NCBI GenBank assembly: GCA_000828075.3
Contig: JXCB02000023.1
Coordinates: 342,596 to 406,595, forward strand
Source: Tolypothrix campylonemoides VB511288
Lineage (GTDB): Bacteria; Cyanobacteriota; Cyanobacteriia; Cyanobacteriales; Nostocaceae
Length of the DNA: 64,000 nt
Direction: 5' to 3'
Part shown: one piece after another, positions 37,091 through 46,278 of the stretch
Position numbering within the stretch: the stretch's first letter is position 1
How the letters are laid out: each line of letters starts with the position of its first letter
Position numbers and translations under genes: made by a program
Notes under the pieces: model-generated
Seen by the model: the letters and a program-made list of their open reading frames with translations, nothing else
Database searches by the model: none
Told to the model about the DNA's origin: nothing

Positions 37091-38080
37091 CTACTGTTCC
37101 GGTGGCTTCGGGCGCTTGACAGGCTTAGGAACGGGTTTTGTAGATACAGGTTTTGACGTCGCAGAGGAGTCGCCTGTTTTCCGCACTGGACGTGGAGTTT
37201 CGCCACTGCGTTGTTTTGCAGGAAATGGTTTCCTTCCACCAGGACGACGACCACCCCCTCCTGGTCTTCGTTGCGGTGGTCTGCGCTTTTTGGGTAAATC
37301 AGCGATCGCCTCAGCGCTTTCTACAACCAATTCGTCAGCTTCTCGCTTGACTTTCAAGTCCCAAAACTTACTAACTGCTTTGGTTTCAAGCTTACCTTTA
37401 ATTTTCAACTTGAAATACTTTGGTTTGTCATCTTGTTTGCGGGCAGCTTGCTTAATTTTAACCACCAAGTGTTCACTTTCAAAAGATTGATAAACCACCT
37501 CGCCACGAACAGAAAAACCACCATCTGGAAGTTCTGATGAGGGTACGACTGCATTTGATGAACCATTAGCGGGTGTTTGCAAATCTTGTGTAGCTGAATC
37601 TTCTTCATCAGCCGTTTGATGTTTAGCTAAGTTTTCTGGCTCCCAAACTCCTACAATTTGTACGTGCAATTTGTCGTTTTCCTGTCGAGTACGTGGATAA
37701 ACGACCCACAGATGTTCTTTTTCCAAGTCCAAATGATTTTTAACTAAACTCATAATCCGACCCAGAAGGACGGCATCGAGTTCTGCGCCATCTGAGGTGA
37801 ACATTGCACCTTGAGTGAATTGTTCGCTGCTGGCAACGTAACGACCTCGTACTAAGCCAATGGCTCGGTACTGCATTGGTTCACTGGGAGGTGGAATCGG
37901 TTGCAGCCGATTTACTAAGTTTTCATCATTGGCAGTTTCGTTTGAGATCACAGGCGAATCTTCTGTTTGAGAAGTTGGGTTCGCTGCATTTACATTTGCA
38001 GCTGCATCATTGCTGTTTAAAGCTTCTTTAGAAGCAGCTGAGTTAGACGATTCAGGCGACGGCATCAGGTCGGAAGTCAT
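37091..38080 (-). CDS. Conserved cyanobacterial protein with basic Pro-rich tail
   Basis: ATG 38080 (MTSDLMPSPESSN) has AAGGAG seven bases upstream, so the longer frame to 38233 is discarded. The 329-residue product has a disordered Ser/Asn/Ala-rich N-terminus, a folded centre (PMQYRAIGLVRGRYVASSEQ, LWVVYPRTRQENDKLHVQIV, FSVRGEVVYQSFESEHLVVK) and a tail rich in Arg, Pro and Gly (KKRRPPQRRPGGGGRRPGGR). The tail suggests RNA or ribosome binding. Function is unknown; the centre resembles a beta-barrel. It is transcribed divergently from a TPR gene. Confidence 0.8.
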   Translation of the reverse strand: MTSDLMPSPESSNSAASKEALNSNDAAANVNAANPTSQTEDSPVISNETANDENLVNRLQPIPPPSEPMQYRAIGLVRGRYVASSEQFTQGAMFTSDGAELDAVLLGRIMSLVKNHLDLEKEHLWVVYPRTRQENDKLHVQIVGVWEPENLAKHQTADEEDSATQDLQTPANGSSNAVVPSSELPDGGFSVRGEVVYQSFESEHLVVKIKQAARKQDDKPKYFKLKIKGKLETKAVSKFWDLKVKREADELVVESAEAIADLPKKRRPPQRRPGGGGRRPGGRKPFPAKQRSGETPRPVRKTGDSSATSKPVSTKPVPKPVKRPKPPEQ

Positions 38081-38426
38081 AAAAACTCCTTGCGGCGGAG
38101 ACACATCCCATTGTGGGATTTTACGAAGGCAGCTGGAAAGAGCGTTTGTGCGGCGCTTGTAAGTATATTTCCTTTCAAGACAACCTATCTCAACGCTCTG
38201 TACGATACTAAAGACGCGAAATTTCGCATACACGCACTAAATGTGTAATTTAGCGCCTTTACACTAGTTTCGGAAGCATAACATAGCTAAAATTCAGACT
38301 ATTCCTCCTAAAGTCAACACTTGTATGGATTGCGTACATTGCTTTTTGTTATAAAATTCACAAACAATTCACGGGATTCCGCAAAGTTTTTAAAATTTTT
38401 AATTTTCATGTTTTTTGTAAACGATA
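38081..38426. other. Divergent promoter region, no gene
   Basis: This 346-base gap lies between divergent genes. Palindromic or mobile repeats were not seen and no specific promoter could be assigned. Confidence 0.4.
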
Positions 38427-39314
38427 ATGTCATTAGAGTTTAAGGACGGTTTTGTGTCTAAACCTCGCAATCGCTGGATAGTCAATGTAATTTTGCTGCT
38501 GGCAGTTCTTGCTTTTGTCGGAGTTTCAATAGTGCCCCTCATTGGAGCGTTTGATCAAACGCAAAGCTCAACTCAACAGTCCGCAAACACAAGAAGTGGT
38601 TCGCCTTCTTCTGATCAAAAATCAAAGCTGGAAGATGCAGCACGCGGTTATGAACAGGTTTTGCAGCGGGAAAGCGAAAACCAAACGGCGCTGCGAGGCT
38701 TGCTTGAGACTCGTTTACAGTTACTCAGCTTAGGTGTCGGTGACATCAAGAGCATTATTGAACCTTTAGAAAAGTTAGCAAAGCTGAATCCAGAACAAAC
38801 AAGATACTCAGTGCTGCTGGCTCAAGCGAAGCAGCAAATTGGCGACAAGGAAGGAGCTGCTCAAGCTTACCGTTCTGTTCTGCAAAATAAACCTGGCAAC
38901 CTTGAGGCTTTACAAGGAATGGTAGGTCTTTTGCTGTCTCAAGGTCGCCCTGAAGCAGCTGTTGGTTTGCTGCAAGATACTCTCAATAGTGCAAGTCAAG
39001 CAAATAAAGTTCAGCCTGGAAGTGTGGATACAGTCGCTGTACAAGTGCTCTTGGGTAACGTACACGCCTCCCAAAAACGCTATGCTCAAGCTCTTAGTGT
39101 CTATGACGAGGCAATAAAGAACAATCAACAGGATTTTCGTCCCACTTTAGCCAAGGCGATGCTTCTTAAAGAACAGGGCAAAACTGACGAAGCAAAAACT
39201 TTGTTTACCAAAGCTGCGGCTTTAGCACCAACCCAGTACAGAGACGAAATTAATAAGCAAGCAAGTGAATCCCCCTCTCCTACTTCAACGCCAACGCCGA
39301 GTAGCACTCCATAA
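38427..39314 (+). CDS. Membrane-anchored TPR protein
   Basis: The 295-residue protein has one N-terminal membrane helix (VNVILLLAVLAFVGVSIVPL) followed by about six TPR-like helical pairs (ARGYEQVLQRESENQTALRG, AYRSVLQNKPGNLEALQGMV, KRYAQALSVYDEAIKNNQQD) and a Ser/Thr/Pro tail (SPSPTSTPTPSSTP). It probably acts as a scaffold facing the lumen or periplasm. The partner is unknown. A short GAGGGAGTGAGGGAGTG repeat follows the stop codon. Confidence 0.85.
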   Translation: MSLEFKDGFVSKPRNRWIVNVILLLAVLAFVGVSIVPLIGAFDQTQSSTQQSANTRSGSPSSDQKSKLEDAARGYEQVLQRESENQTALRGLLETRLQLLSLGVGDIKSIIEPLEKLAKLNPEQTRYSVLLAQAKQQIGDKEGAAQAYRSVLQNKPGNLEALQGMVGLLLSQGRPEAAVGLLQDTLNSASQANKVQPGSVDTVAVQVLLGNVHASQKRYAQALSVYDEAIKNNQQDFRPTLAKAMLLKEQGKTDEAKTLFTKAAALAPTQYRDEINKQASESPSPTSTPTPSSTP

Positions 39315-39501
39315 AGAGATGAGGGAGTAAGGGAGTGAGGGAGTGAGGGAGAGACTGCTAATGCCTGAATTTTGAATTTTCAATTGATTTGTCCTCCCCA
39401 CATACCAATTTGAAAAAAGAATGCGACAGATACACACTCCCAAACCCAAGTTATATCTAGCTTTTTGAATTTTGAATTTTGAATTTTGAATTGGTGTTGC
39501 C

Positions 39502-40122
39502 TCATGCTCCCTCGATAGCGGCTACGACACCAAACAAAAGAAACAAAAATCCACCAATGAAGGTGAGTTTCCGCTCAGAAATTCGCCCTGCTAGCATTCT
39601 GCCACCAATGACAGCAACGGCAGCACAAATGGCGTGTCCTAAAATTGCACCCGTTGTTACTCCAATGGCGTTATTTCCTGCAGCTAAAGCAATTGTGGCA
39701 ATTTGTGTGCGATCGCCCCACTCCGCCATAAATGTCAAGACAAAGGCTTCTGTTAAAATTGCTAAAGCATTTTTCTTTTTCGGCAGTTGCATCTCTGCCT
39801 GTTTCACCACAGCTTCTGCTTCTTCTACAACTTCCTTATCACAACTAAAAGCAGGCATTCGACTTGCATCGTAAAGCAGCTTTATTCCAAAGCCAAGAAA
39901 TAAAGCTATCTCAGCATGATGAATATAAACTTTTGGAAGTATAGAAACTGCTTGTCCTAGGACAACTGAAAGAATTGTCATAGCAGCTAAAGCCGCTGTC
40001 ACACCCGCAAAAACTAGCCGCCGCGAGTGATGCATCGCTAAAATCACGGCGATGAAAAATGTTTTATCACCTAGCTCGGAAACCGTAATTAGTAACAAAC
40101 CCGCAGTAAAAGCTGTTAACAC
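39502..40122 (-). CDS. mnx: TMEM165/GDT1-family manganese exporter (Mnx-like)
   Basis: The 206-residue membrane protein has two repeated halves, each with the family signature: SELGDKTFFIAVILAM (residues 15-30) and MAEWGDRTQIATIALA. Six membrane helices are predicted with a charged central loop. Cyanobacterial members move Mn2+ out of the cytoplasm into the thylakoid lumen or periplasm and protect from Mn excess. A manganese-type yybP-ykoY riboswitch is seen in the leader (40300-40388), which supports the Mn assignment. Confidence 0.93.
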   Translation of the reverse strand: MLTAFTAGLLLITVSELGDKTFFIAVILAMHHSRRLVFAGVTAALAAMTILSVVLGQAVSILPKVYIHHAEIALFLGFGIKLLYDASRMPAFSCDKEVVEEAEAVVKQAEMQLPKKKNALAILTEAFVLTFMAEWGDRTQIATIALAAGNNAIGVTTGAILGHAICAAVAVIGGRMLAGRISERKLTFIGGFLFLLFGVVAAIEGA

Positions 40123-40142
40123 TCTTTCAAGCTCCTTCAGAA

Positions 40143-40199
40143 TTTTTACCTTGGTGAGCTTGATGTGAGCGATGAGACTCCACCAAGCTCACACTTTTT
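40143..40199. terminator. Hairpin in the mnx leader
   Basis: GGTGAGCTTG (40153-40162 region) pairs with CAAGCTCAC about 20 bases later, and a T run follows on the plus strand. On the minus strand the structure lies between the aptamer and the mnx start, so it may be part of the expression platform. Confidence 0.5.
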
Positions 40200-40299
40200 T
40201 GTTTGTGTGAACTTAGTGAAGGTCTCACTTCCAAGAATTTATCCGCTCTCAATTGTCGGTCTTTGAGTACTTTTCGTATTCTCAAAGCTGAGAGCCTTA

Positions 40300-40388
40300 C
40301 ATTTCTCGTCACCTGAACCAGGCTTATTGCCAGTATGTTGACTCAGGTGTACTGGCTAATATGATTGCCAGCAGCTACTCCCCTTCTT
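40300..40388 (-). promoter_or_regulatory. yybP-ykoY manganese riboswitch (aptamer)
   Basis: On the minus strand the leader reads GGGGAGTAGCTGCTGGCAA, then TCAACATACTGGC, AAGCCTGG and GACGAGA. GGGGAGTAG, TCAACAT, AAGCC and GA-GAGA are in the order and spacing of the yybP-ykoY (Mn2+-sensing) riboswitch. It sits about 180 bases upstream of an Mn exporter gene, the usual target of this class. Confidence 0.8.
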
Positions 40389-40427
40389 TTCATAAGTAAT
40401 TATACATCTATCCACAGTTTGAGTAAA

Positions 40428-40513
40428 GCAGTAGGGATTCGGGATTCGGGATTCGGAAGAGTATTGCCCAGTTCCCAGTCCCCATTCCCCATTCCCCAAT
40501 CCCCAATCCCCAA
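40428..40513. repeat. GGGATTC and CCCCAATC heptamer arrays
   Basis: GGGATTCGGGATTCGGGATTC at 40435-40456 is followed by CCCAGTCCCCATTCCCCATT and CCCCAATCCCCAATCCCCAA. The two arrays are near inverted copies of each other and lie at the 3' end of sdhA. Confidence 0.85.
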
Positions 40514-40514
40514 T

Positions 40515-42242
40515 TCAATACTTCCGTTCTTGTGGCTTAAACATCGTAATCGCCACTGGACGATATTGAAGATCAATTCCTGCTGGCGAATAATAAGCCA
40601 TTGTGTGCTTCAAGAAGTTGGTATCATCCCGTTCGGGGTAATCTTCGCGGAAGTGAGCGCCGCGACTTTCCTGACGATTTAAGGCGGATTCTAGAATCAT
40701 CCGCCCCACTACCATCAGGCTCCGCAATTCCAAAGCTTCCACGATTTCTGTATTCCAGCAACTCCCTTTGTCATCTAAATATATTTGCGAATACTGCTGT
40801 TGTAATTTTTCTATTTTATGTAGACCTTCACGCATGAGTTTTTGTGTACGAAACACGCCGCAGTACTGAGTCATATCATCTTGGAAGGTTTGACGGATTT
40901 CGTTAATGCGGAACTTCCCAGGCTGTTCTAGCAGAACCTGAATTTGTTGCTGAGCCTCGGTGATGTAGCGTTGCTCATCCAGAGTTGGTAACTTGCGTTT
41001 TTGCACAAATTGTGCTATTTTAGCTCCGGTTCTACGTCCATAAACCACACATTCCAACAAGGAATTACTGCCGAGGCGATTTGCGCCATGTACGGAAACA
41101 CAAGCAGTTTCCCCAGCGGCAAAGAAGCCATCAACCAGACCATCACCACTACTGCGGACTTGACCATCGGTATTGACTGGGATACCACCCATGCAATAGT
41201 GGATGGTGGGGCGTACTGGCATAGGTTGAGTCACTGCGTCAACACCCACTAAGCGATGTGCTTCCTCCCAACAGAAGGGGACACGACTCATAATTTTTTC
41301 TTTACCCATATGCCGCAGGTCGAGATAAACAAACGGACCACCAGCACTACCATCGGGATGAACACCGCGACCTGCACGAATTTCGTAGGCGATCGCCCGT
41401 GAAGTAATATCACGCGGAGCAAGTTCCATGCGGCTAGGAGCGTATCTTGCCATAAAGCGTTCTCCCTCAGAGTTGATCAGATACGCCCCTTCTCCGCGCA
41501 CAGCTTCTGAAATCAGCACCCCTACCGGATATAGTCCTGTGGGATGAAATTGCACAAATTCCATGTCTTCTAAGGGCAACCCAGCCAGGGCAGTCATTGC
41601 CAGACCATCACCAGTGGAAGCATAATCATTAGAGGTGGTGTTGTAAACACGACCATAACCACCAGTCGCAAACATGATCGCCTTAGCCCGCACCACTTCA
41701 ATGTGTCCATCCAAAATGTGGTACATCACCAGACCTTTTGCCTGACCCTCTTCCAGAATCAGGCGCATCACGTACCACTCTTGATAAATTTGCACACCAT
41801 ATCGCCGCAAATTATTCACCAATTCGTGTAAAATCGCGTGACCAGTCTTATCAGCGGCGTAGCAAGTGCGGTTGTGAGAATGTCCGCCAAAAGCACGTTG
41901 AGCAATGCGACCATCAGGTAAACGCGAGAACAAAACGCCCATGTGTTCTAGGTCAATCACCACATCTGGTGCTTCACGCGTAAGAATTTCCACTGCATCT
42001 TGATCCGCCAAATAATCGGAACCCTTCACAGTGTCGAAAGCATGAGCTTCCCAAGTGTCACTAGAATCAACATTTTTCAAAGATGCAGCCATCCCACCTT
42101 GCGCCGCGACTGAGTGGGAACGAATCGGGTGGGTTTTGGCAACTACAGCCACATTCAAACTGGGGTCAGTGCGGGCAATTTCTACTGCAGCGCGACACCC
42201 AGCCAACCCACCTCCGACAATAATCACATCATGTTCAAGCAT
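40515..42242 (-). CDS. sdhA: Succinate dehydrogenase/fumarate reductase flavoprotein subunit
   Basis: The 575-residue flavoprotein has the FAD dinucleotide motif [20 protein letters not shown], the flavinylation histidine region [14 protein letters not shown], the substrate-loop [20 protein letters not shown] and the catalytic region [20 protein letters not shown]. It oxidises succinate and feeds electrons to plastoquinone in cyanobacterial membranes. SdhB and SdhC genes are not adjacent, as is common in cyanobacteria. Start is ATG 42242. Confidence 0.95.
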   Translation of the reverse strand: MLEHDVIIVGGGLAGCRAAVEIARTDPSLNVAVVAKTHPIRSHSVAAQGGMAASLKNVDSSDTWEAHAFDTVKGSDYLADQDAVEILTREAPDVVIDLEHMGVLFSRLPDGRIAQRAFGGHSHNRTCYAADKTGHAILHELVNNLRRYGVQIYQEWYVMRLILEEGQAKGLVMYHILDGHIEVVRAKAIMFATGGYGRVYNTTSNDYASTGDGLAMTALAGLPLEDMEFVQFHPTGLYPVGVLISEAVRGEGAYLINSEGERFMARYAPSRMELAPRDITSRAIAYEIRAGRGVHPDGSAGGPFVYLDLRHMGKEKIMSRVPFCWEEAHRLVGVDAVTQPMPVRPTIHYCMGGIPVNTDGQVRSSGDGLVDGFFAAGETACVSVHGANRLGSNSLLECVVYGRRTGAKIAQFVQKRKLPTLDEQRYITEAQQQIQVLLEQPGKFRINEIRQTFQDDMTQYCGVFRTQKLMREGLHKIEKLQQQYSQIYLDDKGSCWNTEIVEALELRSLMVVGRMILESALNRQESRGAHFREDYPERDDTNFLKHTMAYYSPAGIDLQYRPVAITMFKPQERKY

Positions 42243-42438
42243 AACTAGCCCCCGACTAAAAAAAAGCTATAGCTGTTCTATTGTAAAGACGCGATAGATT
42301 GTATCTCTAAAAAAAAATTCCCCGCCAGCAGACAGGGATATTATGTCAATTCTGGATTTTGGAGTAGGGAGTGAGGGTTGTTAGTTATTAGTTATTTTTT
42401 ACCACTAACCAATAACCACTCCTGTATCTAAAATCCAT

Positions 42439-42753
42439 TCAGCTAGTTGCTTGTACAGGTTGTTGCTGAGAAATATTACCAGGTATTGGTTCCATTGTTG
42501 TGCCAGGTTCTACAGGGGACACCTCAATGTGATTTAGTAAGGTGGTTACGAAGGCAAAAAGCAAGAAAGGCAACGATAGTAGAACTACGAGTCCGACAGT
42601 GGCTAAAGCATAAACCGGTCGTCTAGCACCCATCAGCGCCAAAGCTGACGCCAAACTTATCGTAATGGTAATCAACCAAATAATGATTTGACCGTAGATA
42701 TCCCCGAAGGTAAGGGTACAGACAAACCGATACTTTTGAATGTTATTCGTCAT
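42439..42753 (-). CDS. Small membrane protein of unknown function (104 aa)
   Basis: The product has two membrane helices (IIIWLITITISLASALALMG and YALATVGLVVLLSLPFLLFA) and a hydrophilic tail rich in Pro and Gln. No family is recognised. Start is ATG 42753. It lies alone, upstream of sdhA on the same strand but 196 bases away. Confidence 0.7.
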   Translation of the reverse strand: MTNNIQKYRFVCTLTFGDIYGQIIIWLITITISLASALALMGARRPVYALATVGLVVLLSLPFLLFAFVTTLLNHIEVSPVEPGTTMEPIPGNISQQQPVQATS

Positions 42754-43090
42754 AATTTGCCTCTAGCATCTCCTTAGGTTCTACCTTAGAACCATGTTTG
42801 GATTTCCGACGATTTTTAAATATTTTTGAAACAATTGTAATATCGCTTCACAATTGTCACCTATTTTTTCTATATGAACATGGCAATTTTACCTATAGTC
42901 TATTAGCTCTCAAACAGTTCTAATACAATGAGAGCTAATTGAATGAATAATATTATATTAATTATTCTTAATTAGAAATTAAGGTAATTATTTTAAAATT
43001 GCTATAGATGTTGCACCTTACATAAATAAGCTTAGTTGGGTGAAAGTTATTTGATTGTCAGATTGGCGATCGCGCTTTTGTGCTGCATCT
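42754..43090. other. AT-rich gap, no gene
   Basis: Nothing coding or repeated is recognised. HIP1 octamers occur at its right end (about 43066 and 43097). Confidence 0.4.
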
Positions 43091-43435
43091 TTACAGGCGA
43101 TCGCCCTGCTCTAGCTGTTTAAGTTTCATCTGTAAGTCAAAATCATCACTACTCACAATTGTTTCTAAGTCAGCGATTCTTTGCTCTAAAATTTCTATTT
43201 TCTGCTGAGCCAAATAGTTACTTTTTGATTTTTTATCATCAGAACGCCACACAGCAGCAGTACCCACTGCGGCACCTGTGATAGTAGCTAAAGGTATAAT
43301 CGCACCACTTTTGGTAACTGCTGAAAGCGGAATACAAATTGCTAGCATTCCTACTGCAATACCCCAAATTCTTGAGGTAGTAGCAACTCGCACGTCTTTA
43401 TATTCTTCCAGGTCTTTTTTTAATTTTTTACCCAT
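43091..43435 (-). CDS. Small membrane protein with coiled-coil tail (114 aa)
   Basis: Two membrane segments (IWGIAVGMLAICIPLSAVTK and AIIPLATITGAAVGTAAVWR) are followed by a predicted coiled coil (YLAQQKIEILEQRIADLETI, then DLQMKLKQLEQ). The N-terminus is lysine-rich. No known family. ATG 43435 is the start; promoter sequence upstream is AT-rich. Confidence 0.7.
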   Translation of the reverse strand: MGKKLKKDLEEYKDVRVATTSRIWGIAVGMLAICIPLSAVTKSGAIIPLATITGAAVGTAAVWRSDDKKSKSNYLAQQKIEILEQRIADLETIVSSDDFDLQMKLKQLEQGDRL

Positions 43436-43593
43436 AAGTTTATTTTAGCGCCATTTTCTAATACCTTGGCATGAACTTCTATAAAAATGCTTCCTACCAT
43501 CGGGTTAAGTATATTTACTTTATAAATAAATAATTAAATAAGATTGCTGTATATTGATGAGTTGTTACACAATTGTTACTTAAAAACATATCT

Positions 43594-44271
43594 ATGACAA
43601 CGACATCGTATATTTTTGTAGCTGGAGCTAGTCGCGGCGTTGGTTTAGAAATTGCCAAGTGTTTGATCCAACAACAGCTAAAGGTAAAAGCACTTCTTAG
43701 AACAGAAGCATCTCGTGCTGAACTAGAAGCAATCGGCATCAAGATAGTTCTGGGAGACGCTTTAAATGTCGATGATGTAGAACGTGCCATACTGACAAAT
43801 GAACCCGTTTATGCAGTTATAAGTACAATTGGTGGTTTACCCAAAGACGGTGAAAGAGCAGATTATATAGGTAATAAAAATCTTATTGATGCAGCAGTCA
43901 AAGCAGGAGTGCAAAAATTTATTCTTGTTTCTTCTATTGGTAGTGGAAATAGTGTCGTTGCTTTGCCTCCCCAAGTTTTGCAAACATTAGGACCTGTTTT
44001 AGTAGAAAAGGAAAAAGCTGAACAACACTTAATTAAAAGTGGGCTAACTTACACCATTATCCGTCCTGGTGGACTTGTGTCGGAACCCGCAACTGGAAAT
44101 GGAGTTTTAACCGAAGATCCACGCATTGCTGGTAGCATCCATCGTGCAGATGTTGCTCAGTTAGTTTGTCGATGTTTGAATTCTGAACTTGCTAACAATA
44201 AAGTTTTCTCAGCGGTAGACCGAAATATGCTGTATGGGCAACCTGAATTTGAGGAATTTAGCTTGAATTAG
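43594..44271 (+). CDS. NmrA/SDR-like NAD(P)-binding protein
   Basis: From ATG 43594 the 225-residue product has the Rossmann motif FVAGASRGVGLEIAKCLIQQ, with GASRGVG as the glycine-rich loop, and AVKAGVQKFILVSSIGSGNS and GLTYTIIRPGGLVSEP typical of atypical short-chain dehydrogenases of the NmrA/NAD(P)-binding group. The catalytic YxxxK is not seen, so it may act as a redox sensor or assembly factor like Ycf39. TTG 43573 is an alternative start. A repeat-filled gap follows. Confidence 0.85.
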   Translation: MTTTSYIFVAGASRGVGLEIAKCLIQQQLKVKALLRTEASRAELEAIGIKIVLGDALNVDDVERAILTNEPVYAVISTIGGLPKDGERADYIGNKNLIDAAVKAGVQKFILVSSIGSGNSVVALPPQVLQTLGPVLVEKEKAEQHLIKSGLTYTIIRPGGLVSEPATGNGVLTEDPRIAGSIHRADVAQLVCRCLNSELANNKVFSAVDRNMLYGQPEFEEFSLN

Positions 44272-44393
44272 TTATTCGTTATAAGTTTATAACCTAAGGT
44301 CGGTGAGTTTAGGGACTTCCAAATAAAAAAGTATCCAAAAACTCTTGTGGAACGGGGTCTCGCCCGTTCAGATCAAGGGCGGGCAGGGATGCC

Positions 44394-44826
44394 ATTGGTG
44401 CCAACTTAGCGTTGAAACCTTTATTCCACGTTGATTTTACCCCACCCCCGTAAAGCTACGCTTCACATCCCCTCCCCTTGCTAAGGCTATGCGTTACCCG
44501 GAACTTTCTTAACAATCTTAAAAGCCTTGCCTTATAACCGTTACAAGGCTTGCATTTTCTCCCATACTTGACAAAGAAGCCCTTACTGTTCTCAAGAAAA
44601 ACTTGATTTTATTGAGAATGGAAAACGTAGTTTTGAGGCTTTGGTGTTGGGAGAGCGATCGCTCTCTCAAATGTTAAGAAAGATCCGGGTAATGGATAGT
44701 TGCTAAGGGGAGGGGCGGTTTTGGCGTAAGACAAAACCGGGGTGGGGTGAAGCGACAATTGTGGACGAGTATAACAAGGCATGATATGTCGTAACGACAA
44801 GGGTTTTGGCTTAAGTTGACACGTAT
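44394..44826 (+). mobile_element. Element A (middle level of the nest)
   Basis: Imperfect inverted ends ATTGGTGCCAACTTAGCG and, from the right, ATACGTGTCAACTTAAGC bound this 433-base element. GCAGGGATGCC lies directly on both sides (44383-44393 and 44827-44837), consistent with an 11-base target duplication. A second copy in reverse orientation, without the inner insertion, is at 45955-46135. No transposase. Confidence 0.75.
44487..44699. mobile_element. Element D: MITE with about 28-bp TIRs and 9-bp target duplication (inner level)
   Basis: The ends begin CTATGCGTTACCCGGAACTT and, from the right, CTATCCATTACCCGGATCTT; about 25 of 28 positions agree. TTGCTAAGG flanks both sides (44478-44486 and 44700-44708), the duplicated target. 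Removing the element restores the CCCCTCCCCTTGCTAAGGGG hairpin centre of element A. It is 213 bases and encodes no transposase. Confidence 0.85.
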
Positions 44827-44920
44827 GCAGGGATGCCCACCCTACAAAATGGATAATTTATTTCTTGGAAAGCCCTTAGAGGTGAAATTTAGAATAGACC
44901 CTCTTGCCAAAAGGCAAAAC

Positions 44921-45023
44921 TTACCCTCATCCCCAACCCCTTCTCCCAACATTGGGAGAAGGGGAACGTATTTCACGCGTCCCTCTCCCAAACTTGGGAG
45001 AGGGATTTAGGGTGAGGGTAAAG
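44921..45023. repeat. CCCTCATCCCC / GGGTGAGGG inverted repeat (family E)
   Basis: TTACCCTCATCCCCAACCCC and, at the right, GGGATTTAGGGTGAGGGTAA are inverted ends enclosing CTTCTCCCAACATTGGGAGA-type hairpins. Related sequence forms the interior of the MITE at 25724-25905. Confidence 0.8.
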
Positions 45024-45050
45024 ATTCATGCAAGAACTCTAATGAAAATT

Positions 45051-45938
45051 TCACCTAGCCGGCTGTGACTTTACCCGCTTGAGTCTCTCGTTCTTCAAGG
45101 CGGCGAGGGGGTCGCTTACAGACGTAATTGCTTGGGGGCGGAATTGTAGTGAGGGGTTTTGCAGCACTTTCAGGGCTTTTTCCAAGTCTGTGACAACTGT
45201 GTCCAATTCTTTTGTAGATACCTGGTTAAGATTTTCCTGCAAACTTAAACTGATATCACCCAAAGCATACGCTGCACTGTAGCGAACTGTTTCATCTGTG
45301 TCTTGCAAACGAGCAACTAAAGCAGGTACTGCTCTTAAAGCTGCTTTGCCAATACTCCCTAAAGCAGAGCCAGCGCTTTGGCGCATCCAAGGATCTTCAT
45401 CCTGTAACTTTTTGATTAAAGCAGGTACAGCAGATGCAGCATCTTTTCCCATAGCGCGTAAAGCATGGGCTGCACTGTAGCGTTCCCATTTTTTCTCGCT
45501 GTCTAAAGCAGCGATATAGTGAGGAACGTAGGCTTGTTTGCCAATTTTCGCGATCGCTTGCACTGCATGAGAACGAACAGTAGCATCTTTGTCATCTATT
45601 GCTCGTACTAGGGGGACTGCAGCTTGGGCGGCGGCTGGTCCAATTTTACCGAGAATCATTGCAGCAGTTGCACGCACTTGGGCATCGCTATCCTGCAAAG
45701 CTGTAATTAAGGCGGGGACGGCTGGTTTACCCACAGTTGCTAAATAATCTATTGCAGCAGAACGCTGTTGAGGGTTCTTTAACCGTTGGATATAAGAACT
45801 AATTTGTGTTTCAGTCTGTGCTTGTGCCGAAGTCGTATTTATGACTAGTAAAGGTGATGAAAGACAGACTAAAGCGATCGCTATTTGGGATGCAATGACA
45901 TTGAAGCGCAGTTTCTGGGTATATCTAGTCACAGGCAT
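45051..45938 (-). CDS. Exported HEAT-repeat protein
   Basis: The 295-residue product has a signal peptide (IAIALVCLSSPLLVINTTSAQAQ region) and about five HEAT repeats of 31 residues, such as PALITALQDSDAQVRATAAM, PLVRAIDDKDATVRSHAVQA and PALVARLQDTDETVRYSAAY. The C-terminal about 65 residues are non-repeat and basic. A periplasmic scaffold or binding role is inferred. Some HEAT proteins of cyanobacteria are phycobilin lyases, but the signal peptide argues against that here. The gene lies between opposite-facing copies of element A. Confidence 0.85.
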   Translation of the reverse strand: MPVTRYTQKLRFNVIASQIAIALVCLSSPLLVINTTSAQAQTETQISSYIQRLKNPQQRSAAIDYLATVGKPAVPALITALQDSDAQVRATAAMILGKIGPAAAQAAVPLVRAIDDKDATVRSHAVQAIAKIGKQAYVPHYIAALDSEKKWERYSAAHALRAMGKDAASAVPALIKKLQDEDPWMRQSAGSALGSIGKAALRAVPALVARLQDTDETVRYSAAYALGDISLSLQENLNQVSTKELDTVVTDLEKALKVLQNPSLQFRPQAITSVSDPLAALKNERLKRVKSQPAR

Positions 45939-45954
45939 GATTCTAGAAATTTAT

Positions 45955-46135
45955 TGAAAAATCCTTGTAGTTACCCTATATCATGCCTTTGTACTTGCTC
46001 GCAATTCTCGCTTTACCCCACCCCGGTTTGTAAGAGCGCCAAAACCTCCCCTCCCCGAAGCTCGGGGAGGAGATTAAGGGGTGGGGTCAAATCAACGTGG
46101 AATCAAGGCTTAAACGTTAAGTTGACACCAATGGG
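45955..46135 (-). mobile_element. Element A, second copy (reverse orientation, left end degraded)
   Basis: Read on the minus strand it begins ATTGGTGTCAACTTAACGTT and includes ATTCCACGTTGATTTGACCC, CACCCCTTAATCTCC, ACCGGGGTGGGGTAAAGCGA and GGCATGATATAGGGTAAC, which parallel 44394-44826. It lacks inserted element D. The end near 45955 is degraded compared with the other copy and lies close to the HEAT gene start. Confidence 0.75.
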
Positions 46136-46166
46136 TGTAATATCATGTTCGGCTAATTAGTTATAA

Positions 46167-46247
46167 TTCCCACGTTGACTGAACCCCACCCCTTAGCAAG
46201 GGGAGGGGAGCCTAAGCGCAGCTTTGGGGGGGTGGGGTTCTTGAGGA
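46167..46247. repeat. CCCCACCCCTTAGCAAGGGG repeat
   Basis: CACGTTGACTGAACCCCACC is followed by CCTTAGCAAGGGGAGGGG and GGGGGGTGGGGTTC. It resembles the central part of element A and may be a third, partial member of that family. Confidence 0.65.
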
Positions 46248-46278
46248 ATGATAAGTAATCAACCGAACCTGGTATAAG

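Larger units (their letters stand above)
44311..44880. mobile_element. Repeat family C element split by nested insertions (outer level)
   Basis: The left end GGGACTTCCAAATAAAAAAG and the right end (reverse complement GGGCTTTCCAAGAAATAAAT) match the ends of the copy at 34145-34280. Its interior sequence GGGCGGGCAGGGATGCC is cut at 44393 and resumes at 44827, with element A in between. Host element of a three-level nest. Confidence 0.7.
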
